Assembly (NCBI RefSeq): GCF_026802175.1
Contig: NZ_CP113797.1
Span: 2,891,026-2,955,025 of the forward strand
Origin: Thermocoleostomius sinensis A174
GTDB lineage: Bacteria; Cyanobacteriota; Cyanobacteriia; Elainellales; Elainellaceae
DNA length: 64,000 nucleotides
Direction of reading: 5' to 3'
The notes under the pieces were generated by a model. It searched no databases and had not been told where the DNA came from. It worked only from the letters and a program-made list of their open reading frames with translations. The translations under genes were made by a program, and so were the position numbers. Of this stretch, positions 54,101-60,921 are shown one piece after another (positions within the stretch are counted from its first letter, which is position 1; each line of letters starts with the position of its first letter).

Positions 54101-54126
54101 AATTGAGAAACCCCGTTCATCAATAG
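51115..54126 (+). CDS. MFS-like membrane protein fused to HEAT repeats
   Basis: A 1003-residue protein. Residues about 40-445 are membrane-embedded, with roughly 12 helices in an MFS or ATP/ADP-translocase-like arrangement (FLMFAFYTLSSVGILWLEVSIAALFL, then two six-helix halves separated by the basic loop YRSSNREQRFTRHRLRKPQRQY near 240). Residues about 470-1000 are soluble and built of HEAT-type helical repeats (LLSSFSPALQRQSLVAMLHFP; MLQDPSLPVRCAMLEAIAATHL; GVRIYAWNTVGQIATPKAIDYLIDRL). It is followed after 42 bp by a cyclic-nucleotide-binding protein, which in related bacterial proteins may be fused on. ATG 51115 is used. The transported substrate, if any, is unknown; a nucleotide or signalling role is speculative. 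Confidence 0.75.
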   Translation: MRLIQESSAHSLTQTQVNERLIPPWVVQGLRWFNLRPEEGKRTFLMFAFYTLSSVGILWLEVSIAALFLNEYGAEWLPWVYIASAAIGTGLGIGYAWLQKVLPLHRVLVCTAGLMALPLLLFRLGLHPALMGSYTVFLMRLWLEAIYVISELNTSIAANQLFTIREIKRTYPLISSGILVADVLSGLSLPLLRGLVGLSNVILLASLMLFLGAGVLLYLTKAYRPFFPDSRYRSSNREQRFTRHRLRKPQRQYVMFVFAFFVLVQVLALLLDFQYLGQLQQSMSLETIADFLALFSAILGSFELVMQWFISGRLIERLGIFTGIAVSPVLLLGLGLLTFGGVISLLVGVILLKFVDELLRYTLVASTGPLLFQPIPEANRNRIQSVVRGIAEPVSTGAIGVGLVLTLGFLQLSHPIAQTLSKAAGFVFLAYTVLFSLLWLLTVIHLRAKYLVVLVSSSDRGQLSRFNVDLPTLKRNLIEALQRATTDEERSSCIKLLTDVDPTQANAVLAPLLSSFSPALQRQSLVAMLHFPNPVYLSHVQALVTQPTPQPISPEVLALALRYRWLSDQADVAQSEVAQLKPYLRADVEPVVRSTAAALMLRHGNSVQKAEATTVLRRMLTSKQEQNRIMGCQALGDAVYLQSLRLYIKPMLQDPSLPVRCAMLEAIAATHLEEYYPALLRGLSYPSTREAAQRSLVRLGDEVLPRLVAFAEHPHTPSGVRIYAWNTVGQIATPKAIDYLIDRLTSTNGTTQRTVLRVLLRIPHEAGVEAVLTQLGRRGIEHLILQQIQWLAHVYAGLVDLQPLQLQQFAMVEAELLWRALRDAETDAVEQIFLLMRFLYDANQIQAAAFNLQSKTRDSMARGLEILDNTIDLSSKTIILTIFDRLSDHEKLQHLAPLINYRSLKPSQRLHHLLELRHFLSDWTLACCFHLARQTGWTLTSEQILFGLCAASGFVREAALAYLQVVFPTRLRSVLPLFKTDPDRLVALQVRQMMAELRNPVHQ

Positions 54127-54168
54127 TTCAGTCTTTTTTAGTTGCAAGTGTTCTAATCACCTTGTCCC

Positions 54169-54603
54169 ATGCTCACCGTCGATCGCCTGCTGTTTGTTCG
54201 GAACGTACCTATTTTTCAAGAACTGCGTGATGATTTTCTCGTGCGACTGGCTGCCATTATGGAAGAATTGCATTTTCCAGCGAAACACACAATCTTTACT
54301 CAAGGCGAAGAAGGTCGATCGCTTTATATTCTCGTTTCGGGACGGGTGCGGGTCTTGAGTGGCACTCGAGAACTGGCACAACTGGCTCAAGGAACTTGCT
54401 TCGGTGAAATGGCAGTTCTAGACGCCGAACCTCGTTCTGCTTCTGTTATCACCCTGGCACCGTGTCAATGCTTAATGCTGACCCAACAGCAATTGTACGA
54501 GGCGATCGAAGAAACCCCTGGCGTGGCGGTGAATGTGATTCGGTTGCTGTCCCGCCGGATTCGGGAACTGAATCAACGCCTCGATCGGTTGCAGGAGGGG
54601 TAG
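54169..54603 (+). CDS. Cyclic-nucleotide-binding domain protein without effector domain
   Basis: A 144-residue protein consisting of just a cNMP-binding (CAP_ED) domain. Start MLTVDRLLFVRNVPIFQELRDDFLVRLAAIMEE; the beta-barrel includes HTIFTQGEEGRSLYILVSGRVRVLSG, and the phosphate-binding cassette is FGEMAVLDAEPRSASVI with the key Glu and Arg present, so ligand binding is plausible. A C-terminal helix (VAVNVIRLLSRRIRELNQRLDRLQEG) could mediate dimers or contact a partner. There is no DNA-binding helix-turn-helix. It lies 42 bp after the MFS-HEAT gene on the same strand and is probably its regulatory partner. Confidence 0.85.
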   Translation: MLTVDRLLFVRNVPIFQELRDDFLVRLAAIMEELHFPAKHTIFTQGEEGRSLYILVSGRVRVLSGTRELAQLAQGTCFGEMAVLDAEPRSASVITLAPCQCLMLTQQQLYEAIEETPGVAVNVIRLLSRRIRELNQRLDRLQEG

Positions 54604-54650
54604 GGATGGGGAGGCGGAGGTCGAGCTTCATGGAGGCACTGCTGCGGTCA

Positions 54651-55394
54651 TTACTGGATCAAGGAATAGTACATGCAGGGGATTGGGTGCCCTTCGATCG
54701 CTATTGCAGCGGTATAGTCTACTACCGGGCTGAACTGCATCATGCTCCAATTAGGGGTGGGATGTCCATTGTGTGCAAAGGCAACAATCGAATCGGATAA
54801 GTTGGTAATTTCAACACGCTTGAGTCCGGTGAGTCCTTCACCTGTCGCTTTCAAGTAGGCTTCTTTGCATGTCCATAGTTGAAAAAATAGGGCTTGTCGG
54901 CGTTCTATGGGGCATTGATTTAACAATGCTACTTCGTTTGGCAGAAAAAACCGTTGAGCTAACTGCTCCATCTCTTGGAGCGGACGATTGTATTCGACAT
55001 CAATTCCAACTAAGCGATTGCATGTAATGGCATAGAGCGCTATCTGGTGAGAGTGCGACACGTTAAAGCTGAGGGGCGTTGCAGCTTGAAGGGAACTTAA
55101 ACTGGGTTTGCCGCGTGCACTATAGGAAAACTCTAGCTGATCGGCCGCAAGGGGCAAGTAACACGATAGAATTAATCGCAAAATTCCCCGCCCTGCTACA
55201 AATCGTTGGCGATCGCGAGGGAAGCGAAATCGATTGGCTCTTGTCTGCTCATCGGGCGACAACAGCAACGCAAACTGCTCTAGCTGCTGGGTGGAACAAT
55301 CGAGCTTGGCCCGCCAAATATGCACAGCAGGATTTACAAAAGTTATGGCTGGTAACTGCTCGAAACATCGCTCTTGCCAACAACTCAACACCAT
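54651..55394 (-). CDS. 4'-phosphopantetheinyl transferase (Sfp/HetI type)
   Basis: A 247-residue Sfp-type enzyme that adds the phosphopantetheine arm from CoA to acyl or peptidyl carrier proteins. The three family motifs are present: PLSFNVSHSHQIALYAI (motif P1), LVGIDVEYNRPLQEMEQLAQRFF (Mg2+-binding Asp and Glu) and FFQLWTCKEAYLKATGEGL (W-x-x-K-E-A-x-x-K). It is about the size of HetI of Nostoc. No polyketide or NRPS gene is nearby, so it likely serves ACP and distant clusters. It converges with the cNMP-binding gene and diverges from the surface-protein gene beyond. Confidence 0.92.
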   Translation of the reverse strand: MVLSCWQERCFEQLPAITFVNPAVHIWRAKLDCSTQQLEQFALLLSPDEQTRANRFRFPRDRQRFVAGRGILRLILSCYLPLAADQLEFSYSARGKPSLSSLQAATPLSFNVSHSHQIALYAITCNRLVGIDVEYNRPLQEMEQLAQRFFLPNEVALLNQCPIERRQALFFQLWTCKEAYLKATGEGLTGLKRVEITNLSDSIVAFAHNGHPTPNWSMMQFSPVVDYTAAIAIEGHPIPCMYYSLIQ

Positions 55395-56174
55395 AACAAC
55401 CCGCCGTGTATTCAGTTACTTCAATATTGGCATTGATAATGAGCCGTTTCACGCAGCCAGCCGAGATATCCTCAGGCAATAGGGGTTGGGGAATGAGGGC
55501 GAGACTTGCAAACGTGACACGGTCCCTGCTCTTGTTAACGTTACTAACGTGCTTACGAGGGTTCTTTATTGTTAATCGGAAATGGTCAATCGGATTAGCC
55601 ATTAACCATAGTTCTAGCAAGGAACGATCGTTTTCTTTTTAAGTACGGTACTTATGTCTTCGCGGCGATCGAATCCCTAGCAAAATGCTTAAGTGTTTGT
55701 CCGATTCCATATAGTTATAACCCTAACAATTCACAAAAATCTCTAACAATTTGTTACTTCCTTAAAGCTTTTAAGTTTTAGTTGAATTTCTTTAGAACAA
55801 ATGTCTTCCGCTATACGTAGAGTTTTAGTGACCAATAATTCAAATTTCTTTCTACCTGTAGCGTACTGGTTAAACAGGAACACTTTATCTATTAGGAAAA
55901 CGACTGTATATAGTACATAAATACTATTTTCTTGAAAATTTAATTATGCTAATTATTAATGTAGAGAGGAAAATCCACTTTGAATCTCTTCATTTGAATT
56001 TGATGGGATTCTAAGGAAGTTATCACACCCTTGAATTTACTGCCGTGCCAAGCGTTGCTTGGCATGGTTCACTCCTAGGGAATTGTGAAAACTTGAGGCT
56101 GTAGTCATCAATAATATGAGATTACGCCCATTGAGATAAGCTAATCTAACCCGATTTTGGAGGGCAATGAATCC
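55395..56174. other. Long A+T-rich leader region upstream of a surface protein
   Basis: 780 bp with no supportable gene. The left part (about 55400-55560) contains a degraded GGGGTTGGGG repeat fragment. From 55640 onward the DNA is strongly A+T-rich. A hairpin at 56043-56067 lies 108 bp upstream of the surface-protein ATG. GGAGGG at 56159-56164 is that gene's ribosome binding site, ten bases before the ATG. Confidence 0.5.
56043..56067 (+). promoter_or_regulatory. Hairpin in the presumed leader of the surface-protein gene
   Basis: CCGTGCCAAGC, GTT loop, GCTTGGCATGG: eleven pairs including one G-U, a very stable stem. No U-tract follows. It could be an RNA stability or translational control element, or an operator. 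Confidence 0.45.
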
Positions 56175-56795
56175 ATGGAAACACTCGCGTTTCTCCATCT
56201 CGCTGAAGAAAACGAAAATTCTCAAGTTCGGGAATTGACGTTAGATACAAACAAGTTTGCTGGCAAGGCGGCGATCGGTGCATTGGGAATTGCGGCCGCG
56301 GCGGTGGGTGCTTTTGGTATCGCAGACAGTGCTTCAGCTTATGGCTATGGCGGTTGCTATAGCTATGACTGTGGCTATAACTACTACTCGTATGATCCTT
56401 GCTATGACTACGGGTGTGACAAGTACTACTCGTATGATCCTTGCTATGACTACGGGTGTGACAAGTACTACTCGTATGATCCTTGCTACTACGATTCCTG
56501 CGGTAGCAGCCACTACTACTCGTATGATCCTTGCTATGACTACGGGTGTGACAAGTACTACTCGTATGATCCTTGCTACTACGATTCCTGCGGTAGCTAC
56601 TATTCTCCAAAAATTCACTTGTCAGTGAAAGAAATTCAGATCGCTCTGAAGAATGCAGGGTGCCATGTTTACGTAGATGGTGTGTTTGGCCCGATGACAG
56701 CCCATGCTGTTAAATCATTCCAAGCTGCCCATGGTCTGCATGTAGATGGCGTTGTGGGACCGCAAACCACAGCAGCGCTACTTCAGTATCTTTAG
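56175..56795 (+). CDS. Tyr/Asp/Cys-repeat protein with peptidoglycan-binding domain
   Basis: A 206-residue protein. ATG 56175, with GGAGGG ten bases upstream, is preferred over TTG 56157. The N-terminus METLAFLHLAEENENSQVRELTLDTNKF is followed by an Ala/Gly-rich hydrophobic run (AAIGALGIAAAAVGAFGIADSASA), probably an export signal or anchor. Residues about 60-143 are repeats: YYSYDPCYDYGCDK three times and YYSYDPCYYDSCGS twice. The C-terminal 60 residues are a PG_binding_1 domain (LSVKEIQIALKNAGCHVYVDGVFGPMTAHAVKSFQAAHGLHVDGVVGPQTTAALLQYL). The likely place is the cell wall or surface; the Tyr/Cys repeats could cross-link or bind metal. Role unknown. Confidence 0.8.
   Translation: METLAFLHLAEENENSQVRELTLDTNKFAGKAAIGALGIAAAAVGAFGIADSASAYGYGGCYSYDCGYNYYSYDPCYDYGCDKYYSYDPCYDYGCDKYYSYDPCYYDSCGSSHYYSYDPCYDYGCDKYYSYDPCYYDSCGSYYSPKIHLSVKEIQIALKNAGCHVYVDGVFGPMTAHAVKSFQAAHGLHVDGVVGPQTTAALLQYL
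56424..56603. repeat. 90-bp tandem duplication inside the repeat protein gene
   Basis: 56424-56513 is repeated at 56514-56597 with the first 84 bases identical at the DNA level. Each 90-bp unit is itself a pair of 42/48-bp units that begin TACTACTCGTATGATCC; five such starts occur at 56382, 56424, 56466, 56514 and 56556. Silent-site identity implies recent expansion or gene conversion. The whole repeat keeps the reading frame. Confidence 0.85.
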
Positions 56796-57090
56796 AGCAG
56801 TACCTAGCTAGTTGAACCATTAAATTTGTTCAGACTTAGCTAAGCACCGCTAGGTTGATCTTCATCTCACAGAACGTTGCTGAATCCTAATAGCCGATCG
56901 TCTGCCAAAACGATCTAGCGCCGATGTTGTGGCAAAACCACCAACCTCCTTGCTAACAGGCTGTTGAACCGGCAACGTTTTTCTATGAGCCATTTTAGTT
57001 GCACCGCCCACAGTCTAGATCTATCTAAGGAAAAAGTGACTTATTTCTTCAGTAACGTTTAAAGAACCTTGTGCACAAGTAGAGAAAAGT

Positions 57091-58227
57091 TTATGCGGGA
57101 TGGTAGTAGAATGCTACGCCCAGTAAAATATAGGTCGCTAGTAGCAACGTTCCATCAAGCCAATTGCTGCGTCCACCAAAACTAACTAAATTGGTGACTA
57201 AAACAGCGATCGCCATCGCTGCCACTTCAAACGGATTGAAATTCAGGTCGATCGGTTGACCAATGATGTGTCCTACGAATAACAGCACTGGGGCCACAAA
57301 CAACGCCACCAGCAAACTATCGCCCGTTACTACCGACACAACCAAGTCCATTTTGTCTTTGAGGGCTAGTCGGACAATGGTGACATAGCCTGCTACATCG
57401 CTGATCAGTGGCACCAAAATCACGCCTGTAAATAAGGAAGTTAGCCCCAGGCGTTTGGTTTCAGGTTCTACTACCCCAACAAATAATTCCGATTCAATGG
57501 CAACGGCGATCGCGGAGCTAAGCAAGACCACCAGCCACATTATTAAACTCGATCGAACCTTGGATGTTTGCTCTGCTTTGGCGGGTTGGTCTTCGTCAGT
57601 GTCCAGCAGGCCCATGTCATAAAGATAGCTGTGAGTTTTTAGGGAGAATAGCAGTGTTAAGCCGTAGACCACAATTAGCACCGTGGCTGTAGCAATAGAA
57701 AGATTGTGGATAGCGGTTCTGTCTACTACTCTAGAGGTAGAAATAACTAAGGTGGGCAGGGCGATCGCAATCACCGCTAATGTAATGGTGGCTCCATTCA
57801 CGCGGATTAAAATCGGTTGAAATTCTTGTTCCTTATAGCGCAACCCTCCTGTTAGCATTCCCAGCCCCAACAGCAGTAATAGACTACTGAGAATACTGCC
57901 CGTGATGCTGGCTTTCACGATTTCAACTAACCCTGCATTCAGCGCCACCAACGCAATAATGAGTGCTGTTGCATTAGCAAAAACCGCATTAACAATTCCG
58001 CCGATGGCGGGCCCCGTCACAAGAGCTACCTTCTCTGTTGCAGTTCCTAACAATATAGAGAGCGGCACAATGGCCAGAACGGAAGTGAAAAACACGATCG
58101 ATTGACCCCAATGCAACAAACTGGCGGCGATCGAGATGGGTACAAAGATCAGCAGCAGTAGGGGCAGAACTTGTCCAACCGAAAGTTTGCGTTTAACTAA
58201 TAGGGAGAACTGGCGATCGGATTTCAT
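57091..58227 (-). CDS. CAX-family (Ca2+/H+ antiporter) homologue lacking both signature glutamates
   Basis: A 378-residue protein with about eleven helices, clearly related to bacterial CAX Ca2+/H+ antiporters: LLGTATEKVALVTGPAIGGIVNAVFANATALIIALVALNAGLVEIVKAS in the first half, and LFTGVILVPLISDVAGYVTIVRLALKDKMDL plus LNFNPFEVAAMAIAVLVTN...SNWLDGTLLLATYILLGVAFYYHP in the second. The c-1 motif that should read GNATE is ANATA (residues 84-88), and the c-2 motif GNAAEH is SDVAGY (276-281), so both conserved ion-binding acids are gone. GSS-x-Q is GDSLL. The frame is otherwise intact, so this is not an obvious pseudogene. It may carry another ion or act as a sensor. It converges with nothing close; larE is 98 bp upstream on the same strand. 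Confidence 0.85.
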   Translation of the reverse strand: MKSDRQFSLLVKRKLSVGQVLPLLLLIFVPISIAASLLHWGQSIVFFTSVLAIVPLSILLGTATEKVALVTGPAIGGIVNAVFANATALIIALVALNAGLVEIVKASITGSILSSLLLLLGLGMLTGGLRYKEQEFQPILIRVNGATITLAVIAIALPTLVISTSRVVDRTAIHNLSIATATVLIVVYGLTLLFSLKTHSYLYDMGLLDTDEDQPAKAEQTSKVRSSLIMWLVVLLSSAIAVAIESELFVGVVEPETKRLGLTSLFTGVILVPLISDVAGYVTIVRLALKDKMDLVVSVVTGDSLLVALFVAPVLLFVGHIIGQPIDLNFNPFEVAAMAIAVLVTNLVSFGGRSNWLDGTLLLATYILLGVAFYYHPA

Positions 58228-58325
58228 GAATGCAAAGAAGATGAGTGTGTTTTCAGCGTAGACCCAACCGCCAATCCTGGCATCCGTCTGATGTTAGGAC
58301 AATAGATGAACTGGCATGAGACCGA

Positions 58326-59141
58326 TCAAGATTCAACCAAGTGCAAGACTTGATTTAATTTGCCGCTGCGGAATCCTTCTAAATCTAGCGTTACATAAAC
58401 AAACCCATAGGACTGAAACGCCGCGACTAACGCAGGCAAATCTGTGGTTTGCACAAATTCCTGGATTTGTTCTGGTGGTAATTCAATTCGCGCAACATCG
58501 CCAGCCGATCGAACACGCAGAGTTGTAAGCCCCAACTGCCGCAAATAGCGTTCGGCGCGTCCAACTCGCTGCAACTTGGCAATCGTGATTGCTTCGCCAT
58601 AGGGAAACCGCGAACTGAGGCAGGGCTGTGCAGGCTTGTTCCACCACGGCAACTCAAGCCATTTTGACAATTCTCGCACCTCGGCTTTGGTGATACCAAT
58701 TTCGGCCAGGGGCGATCGGGCCCCGCGTTCTTTGGCAGCTTGAATGCCGGGGCGATAGTCACGCAAATCGTCAGCATTGACGCCATCAACTACATAGGGA
58801 TAGCCGCGTTCTATAGCAAGGGGTTTCAAGGTATCGTGGAGTTCGCTTTTGCAGAAATAGCAACGGTTGACCGGATTCGCTGCATAGTTGGGGTTTTCAA
58901 TCTCATGCGTTTGCACCACTTCGTGGGCAATGCCGATAAACGCTGCCTGCATCCGGGCTTCTTCCAAATCTTCGGGAAGCAGCGATGGAGACTCTGCGGT
59001 GACGGCCAAGGCTCGATCGCCCAACACATCATAAGCAACCTTCGCAACCAGCGCACTATCAACACCACCAGAGTACGCCACCAGTGCTCTGTCAGCTTCG
59101 GCCAATAGGGCTTTTAATTTTTCAAGTTTTTCTATCAACAT
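58326..59141 (-). CDS. larE: LarE-family ATP-dependent sulfur transferase, three-cysteine type
   Basis: A 271-residue PP-loop protein. ATG 59141 (MLIEKLEKLKALLAEADRALVAYSGGVDSALVAK) is chosen; the upstream 18 residues are not family-like. The PP-loop SGGVDS is at residues 24-29. DDLRDYRPGIQAAKERGARSPLAEIGITKAEVR and NKPAQPCLSSRFPYGEAIT are hallmark LarE blocks. LarE adds sulfur to the nickel-pincer nucleotide cofactor of lactate racemase-type enzymes. Besides Cys174 there is C94-x-x-C97 (NRCYFCKSE); together these three cysteines match LarEs thought to bind a [4Fe-4S] cluster rather than sacrifice a cysteine. larB and larC are not here. It lies 98 bp upstream of the CAX-like gene. Confidence 0.9.
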   Translation of the reverse strand: MLIEKLEKLKALLAEADRALVAYSGGVDSALVAKVAYDVLGDRALAVTAESPSLLPEDLEEARMQAAFIGIAHEVVQTHEIENPNYAANPVNRCYFCKSELHDTLKPLAIERGYPYVVDGVNADDLRDYRPGIQAAKERGARSPLAEIGITKAEVRELSKWLELPWWNKPAQPCLSSRFPYGEAITIAKLQRVGRAERYLRQLGLTTLRVRSAGDVARIELPPEQIQEFVQTTDLPALVAAFQSYGFVYVTLDLEGFRSGKLNQVLHLVES

Positions 59142-59273
59142 TGTTGAGTAACACGACCCATACCAAGATAAAAACAGCTTGCAGCATTGCTTCAAGTTCC
59201 TCTAGACTAGCAATTTTAAGCCGGAGTTTAAGGAATCGAAGCCTGGTAACTCCTGCAAGCGAGGAATCAAATC

Positions 59274-59846
59274 ATGATCTATAGCGCTAGGGTTGGAACA
59301 CAAACGGTTTATGTAGAAAATCGTGGCACGCAAACCTTCATTACCTTCAGCAATCAGTCTCCGGGGCAGCAGCAATCTCAGTCAAATAGCTTCACAACGG
59401 GCGAGTGGACGGCTACTCCAACGCTGGTTCGATCGGCAACCGGAGGAGCAATTCTTCAGATTCAGTCGAGCCAAGGGCAGTGGTTCATTCAGCTTCAAGC
59501 AAACGGAATTCAGCACTTAACATCCCCCCCCACTCTAGAAACGGCTGAAGTTATTCCCATGCAACAGCAAGACACATCACCCGTTGCTCCAGAGATGCAG
59601 CCAATGCAGCCAATGCAGCCAATGCAACCAATGCAACCAATGAAAATGGGAGATATGGAAATGCAAATGAATCCGATGCAGATGCGGATGGGCAACATGG
59701 AAATGCGCATGGGAGAACCATCGTCAGTATCAAACACCGCCGCTTCAACTCACACTTCAACTAAACAGTTTTGTACCCAGTGCGGTCATGCGGTTGCACT
59801 CACCGATAAGTTTTGTGCCCATTGTGGTCATGCACAACAAGGATGA
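59274..59846 (+). CDS. Zinc-ribbon protein with a methionine-rich repeat
   Basis: A 190-residue protein. Residues 1-85 are beta-rich (MIYSARVGTQTVYVENRGTQTFITFSNQS, WTATPTLVRSATGGAILQIQSSQGQWFIQLQANGIQ). Residues about 108-150 are a striking Met-rich stretch: five MQP units, then KMGDMEMQMNPMQMRMGNMEMRMG. The C-terminus is a zinc ribbon, FCTQCGHAV...FCAHCGHAQ (two C-x-x-C-G-H). No signal peptide, so it is probably cytoplasmic. Met-rich segments can bind Cu(I) or mediate protein contacts. GAGG nine bases before ATG 59274 supports the start. It is divergent from larE. The family is known in cyanobacteria only as zinc-ribbon proteins. Confidence 0.75.
   Translation: MIYSARVGTQTVYVENRGTQTFITFSNQSPGQQQSQSNSFTTGEWTATPTLVRSATGGAILQIQSSQGQWFIQLQANGIQHLTSPPTLETAEVIPMQQQDTSPVAPEMQPMQPMQPMQPMQPMKMGDMEMQMNPMQMRMGNMEMRMGEPSSVSNTAASTHTSTKQFCTQCGHAVALTDKFCAHCGHAQQG
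59595..59639 (+). repeat. 9-bp tandem repeat coding for Met-Gln-Pro, five units
   Basis: ATGCAGCCA three times then ATGCAACCA twice, with a sixth diverged unit starting ATGAAAATG. It codes MQPMQPMQPMQPMQP in frame, so unit-number changes would not shift the frame. Likely a source of length variation. Confidence 0.8.
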
Positions 59847-59965
59847 AGTCAAGGATGAAGTCACTGAAACACTAGAAAGCCGATCGATTCCTTTAAGATG
59901 GAAGAGAGTTAAGATCTGTTAACTTTACATTTAGTTTACATTTAGAGAAACCGCACCATCGAATC

Positions 59966-60865
59966 GTGACGACTCAGCTTCCTCAATTATCTTCCCCCTT
60001 AGAATTTCATACTTGGAATTGGCACGGGCATAACATTTGTTATACCGCTATTGGCACAGGGCAGCCCCTTGTGTTGATTCATGGCTTTGGGGCGTCCATT
60101 CGCCACTGGCGGCGCAACATTCCCGTTCTAGCCGAGGCCGGACATCGGGTGTTTGCGATCGATTTGCTGGGGTTCGGCAAGTCCGATAAGCCTGTCCTGT
60201 CCTATTCGCTAGAGTTGTGGGAAGACCTACTGCAAGACTTTTGGACAAATCAGATTCAACAGCCCGCGATTTTTATCGGCAATTCGATCGGCGCGTTGCT
60301 TAGCTTAATGATGCTGGCTCATCATCCAACCATGAGCGCAGGTGGGGTGCTATTAAATGCAGCAGGTGGGTTAAACCATCGCCCTGAAGAACTAAACCTA
60401 CCGCTGCGGCTAGTGATGGGTGGCTTCACTAAACTAGTGAGTTCACCGCTGATTGGGCCAGTTTTGTTTAACTTAATTCGCCAGAAACCGAGATTGCGCC
60501 GCACCCTTCAGCAGGTCTATCACGATCACACTGCTGTGACGGATGAGTTGATTGATCTGATCTATGAGCCGTCGTGCGATGTAGGGGCACAGCAAGTATT
60601 TGCCTCTATTTTGACCGCACCGCCTGGACCCAAGCCAGAAGATCTGTTGCCCAATGTATCGCAACCGCTGCTGGTGCTTTGGGGTGAAGCCGATCCCTGG
60701 ACTCCGATCAGCGGCTCTAGACTCTATCAAGCGTTGGCAACAGAAGCGCCCGATCGGGCTAAGTTTGTCTCTATTCCCAATACAGGTCATTGTCCCCATG
60801 ATGAGCGCCCAGAAATTGTCAACGCCGAAATTCTCAACTGGCTGACTGATCTCAACGCTAGGTGA
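59966..60865 (+). CDS. Alpha/beta hydrolase, pheophytinase/dephytylase-like
   Basis: A 299-residue alpha/beta hydrolase. The oxyanion loop is LVLIHGFGASIRHWRRNIPVLAEAGHRVFAIDLLGFGKSDKP; the nucleophile elbow is FIGNSIGA (Ser near residue 108); the acid is in LLVLWGEADPWTPI; and the base is the His in IPNTGHCPHDERPEIVNAEILNWL. The HGFGAS-x-x-x-WRRN segment resembles the group that includes plant pheophytinase and related chlorophyll-side enzymes, so an ester of a photosynthetic pigment is possible, but lipid or other esters cannot be excluded. The start is GTG 59966. It overlaps the next open frame by a few bases, but that gene's real start is at 60922. Confidence 0.85.
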   Translation: MTTQLPQLSSPLEFHTWNWHGHNICYTAIGTGQPLVLIHGFGASIRHWRRNIPVLAEAGHRVFAIDLLGFGKSDKPVLSYSLELWEDLLQDFWTNQIQQPAIFIGNSIGALLSLMMLAHHPTMSAGGVLLNAAGGLNHRPEELNLPLRLVMGGFTKLVSSPLIGPVLFNLIRQKPRLRRTLQQVYHDHTAVTDELIDLIYEPSCDVGAQQVFASILTAPPGPKPEDLLPNVSQPLLVLWGEADPWTPISGSRLYQALATEAPDRAKFVSIPNTGHCPHDERPEIVNAEILNWLTDLNAR

Positions 60866-60921
60866 TTGCTCACTATTCGATCGATTCGCACAGGTTTATC
60901 AGGTTTCTATCATTCAAGTCT

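Noticed and set aside
54651-55394. Possibility that the phosphopantetheinyl transferase marks a secondary-metabolite cluster
   Set aside because: No PKS, NRPS or tailoring gene lies within 50 kb on either side inside the window.
56146-56618. Long minus-strand frames opposite the Tyr/Cys repeat gene
   Set aside because: Produced by the repeat itself; translations are simple SHSKDHTSS or VVIARIIRVV arrays.
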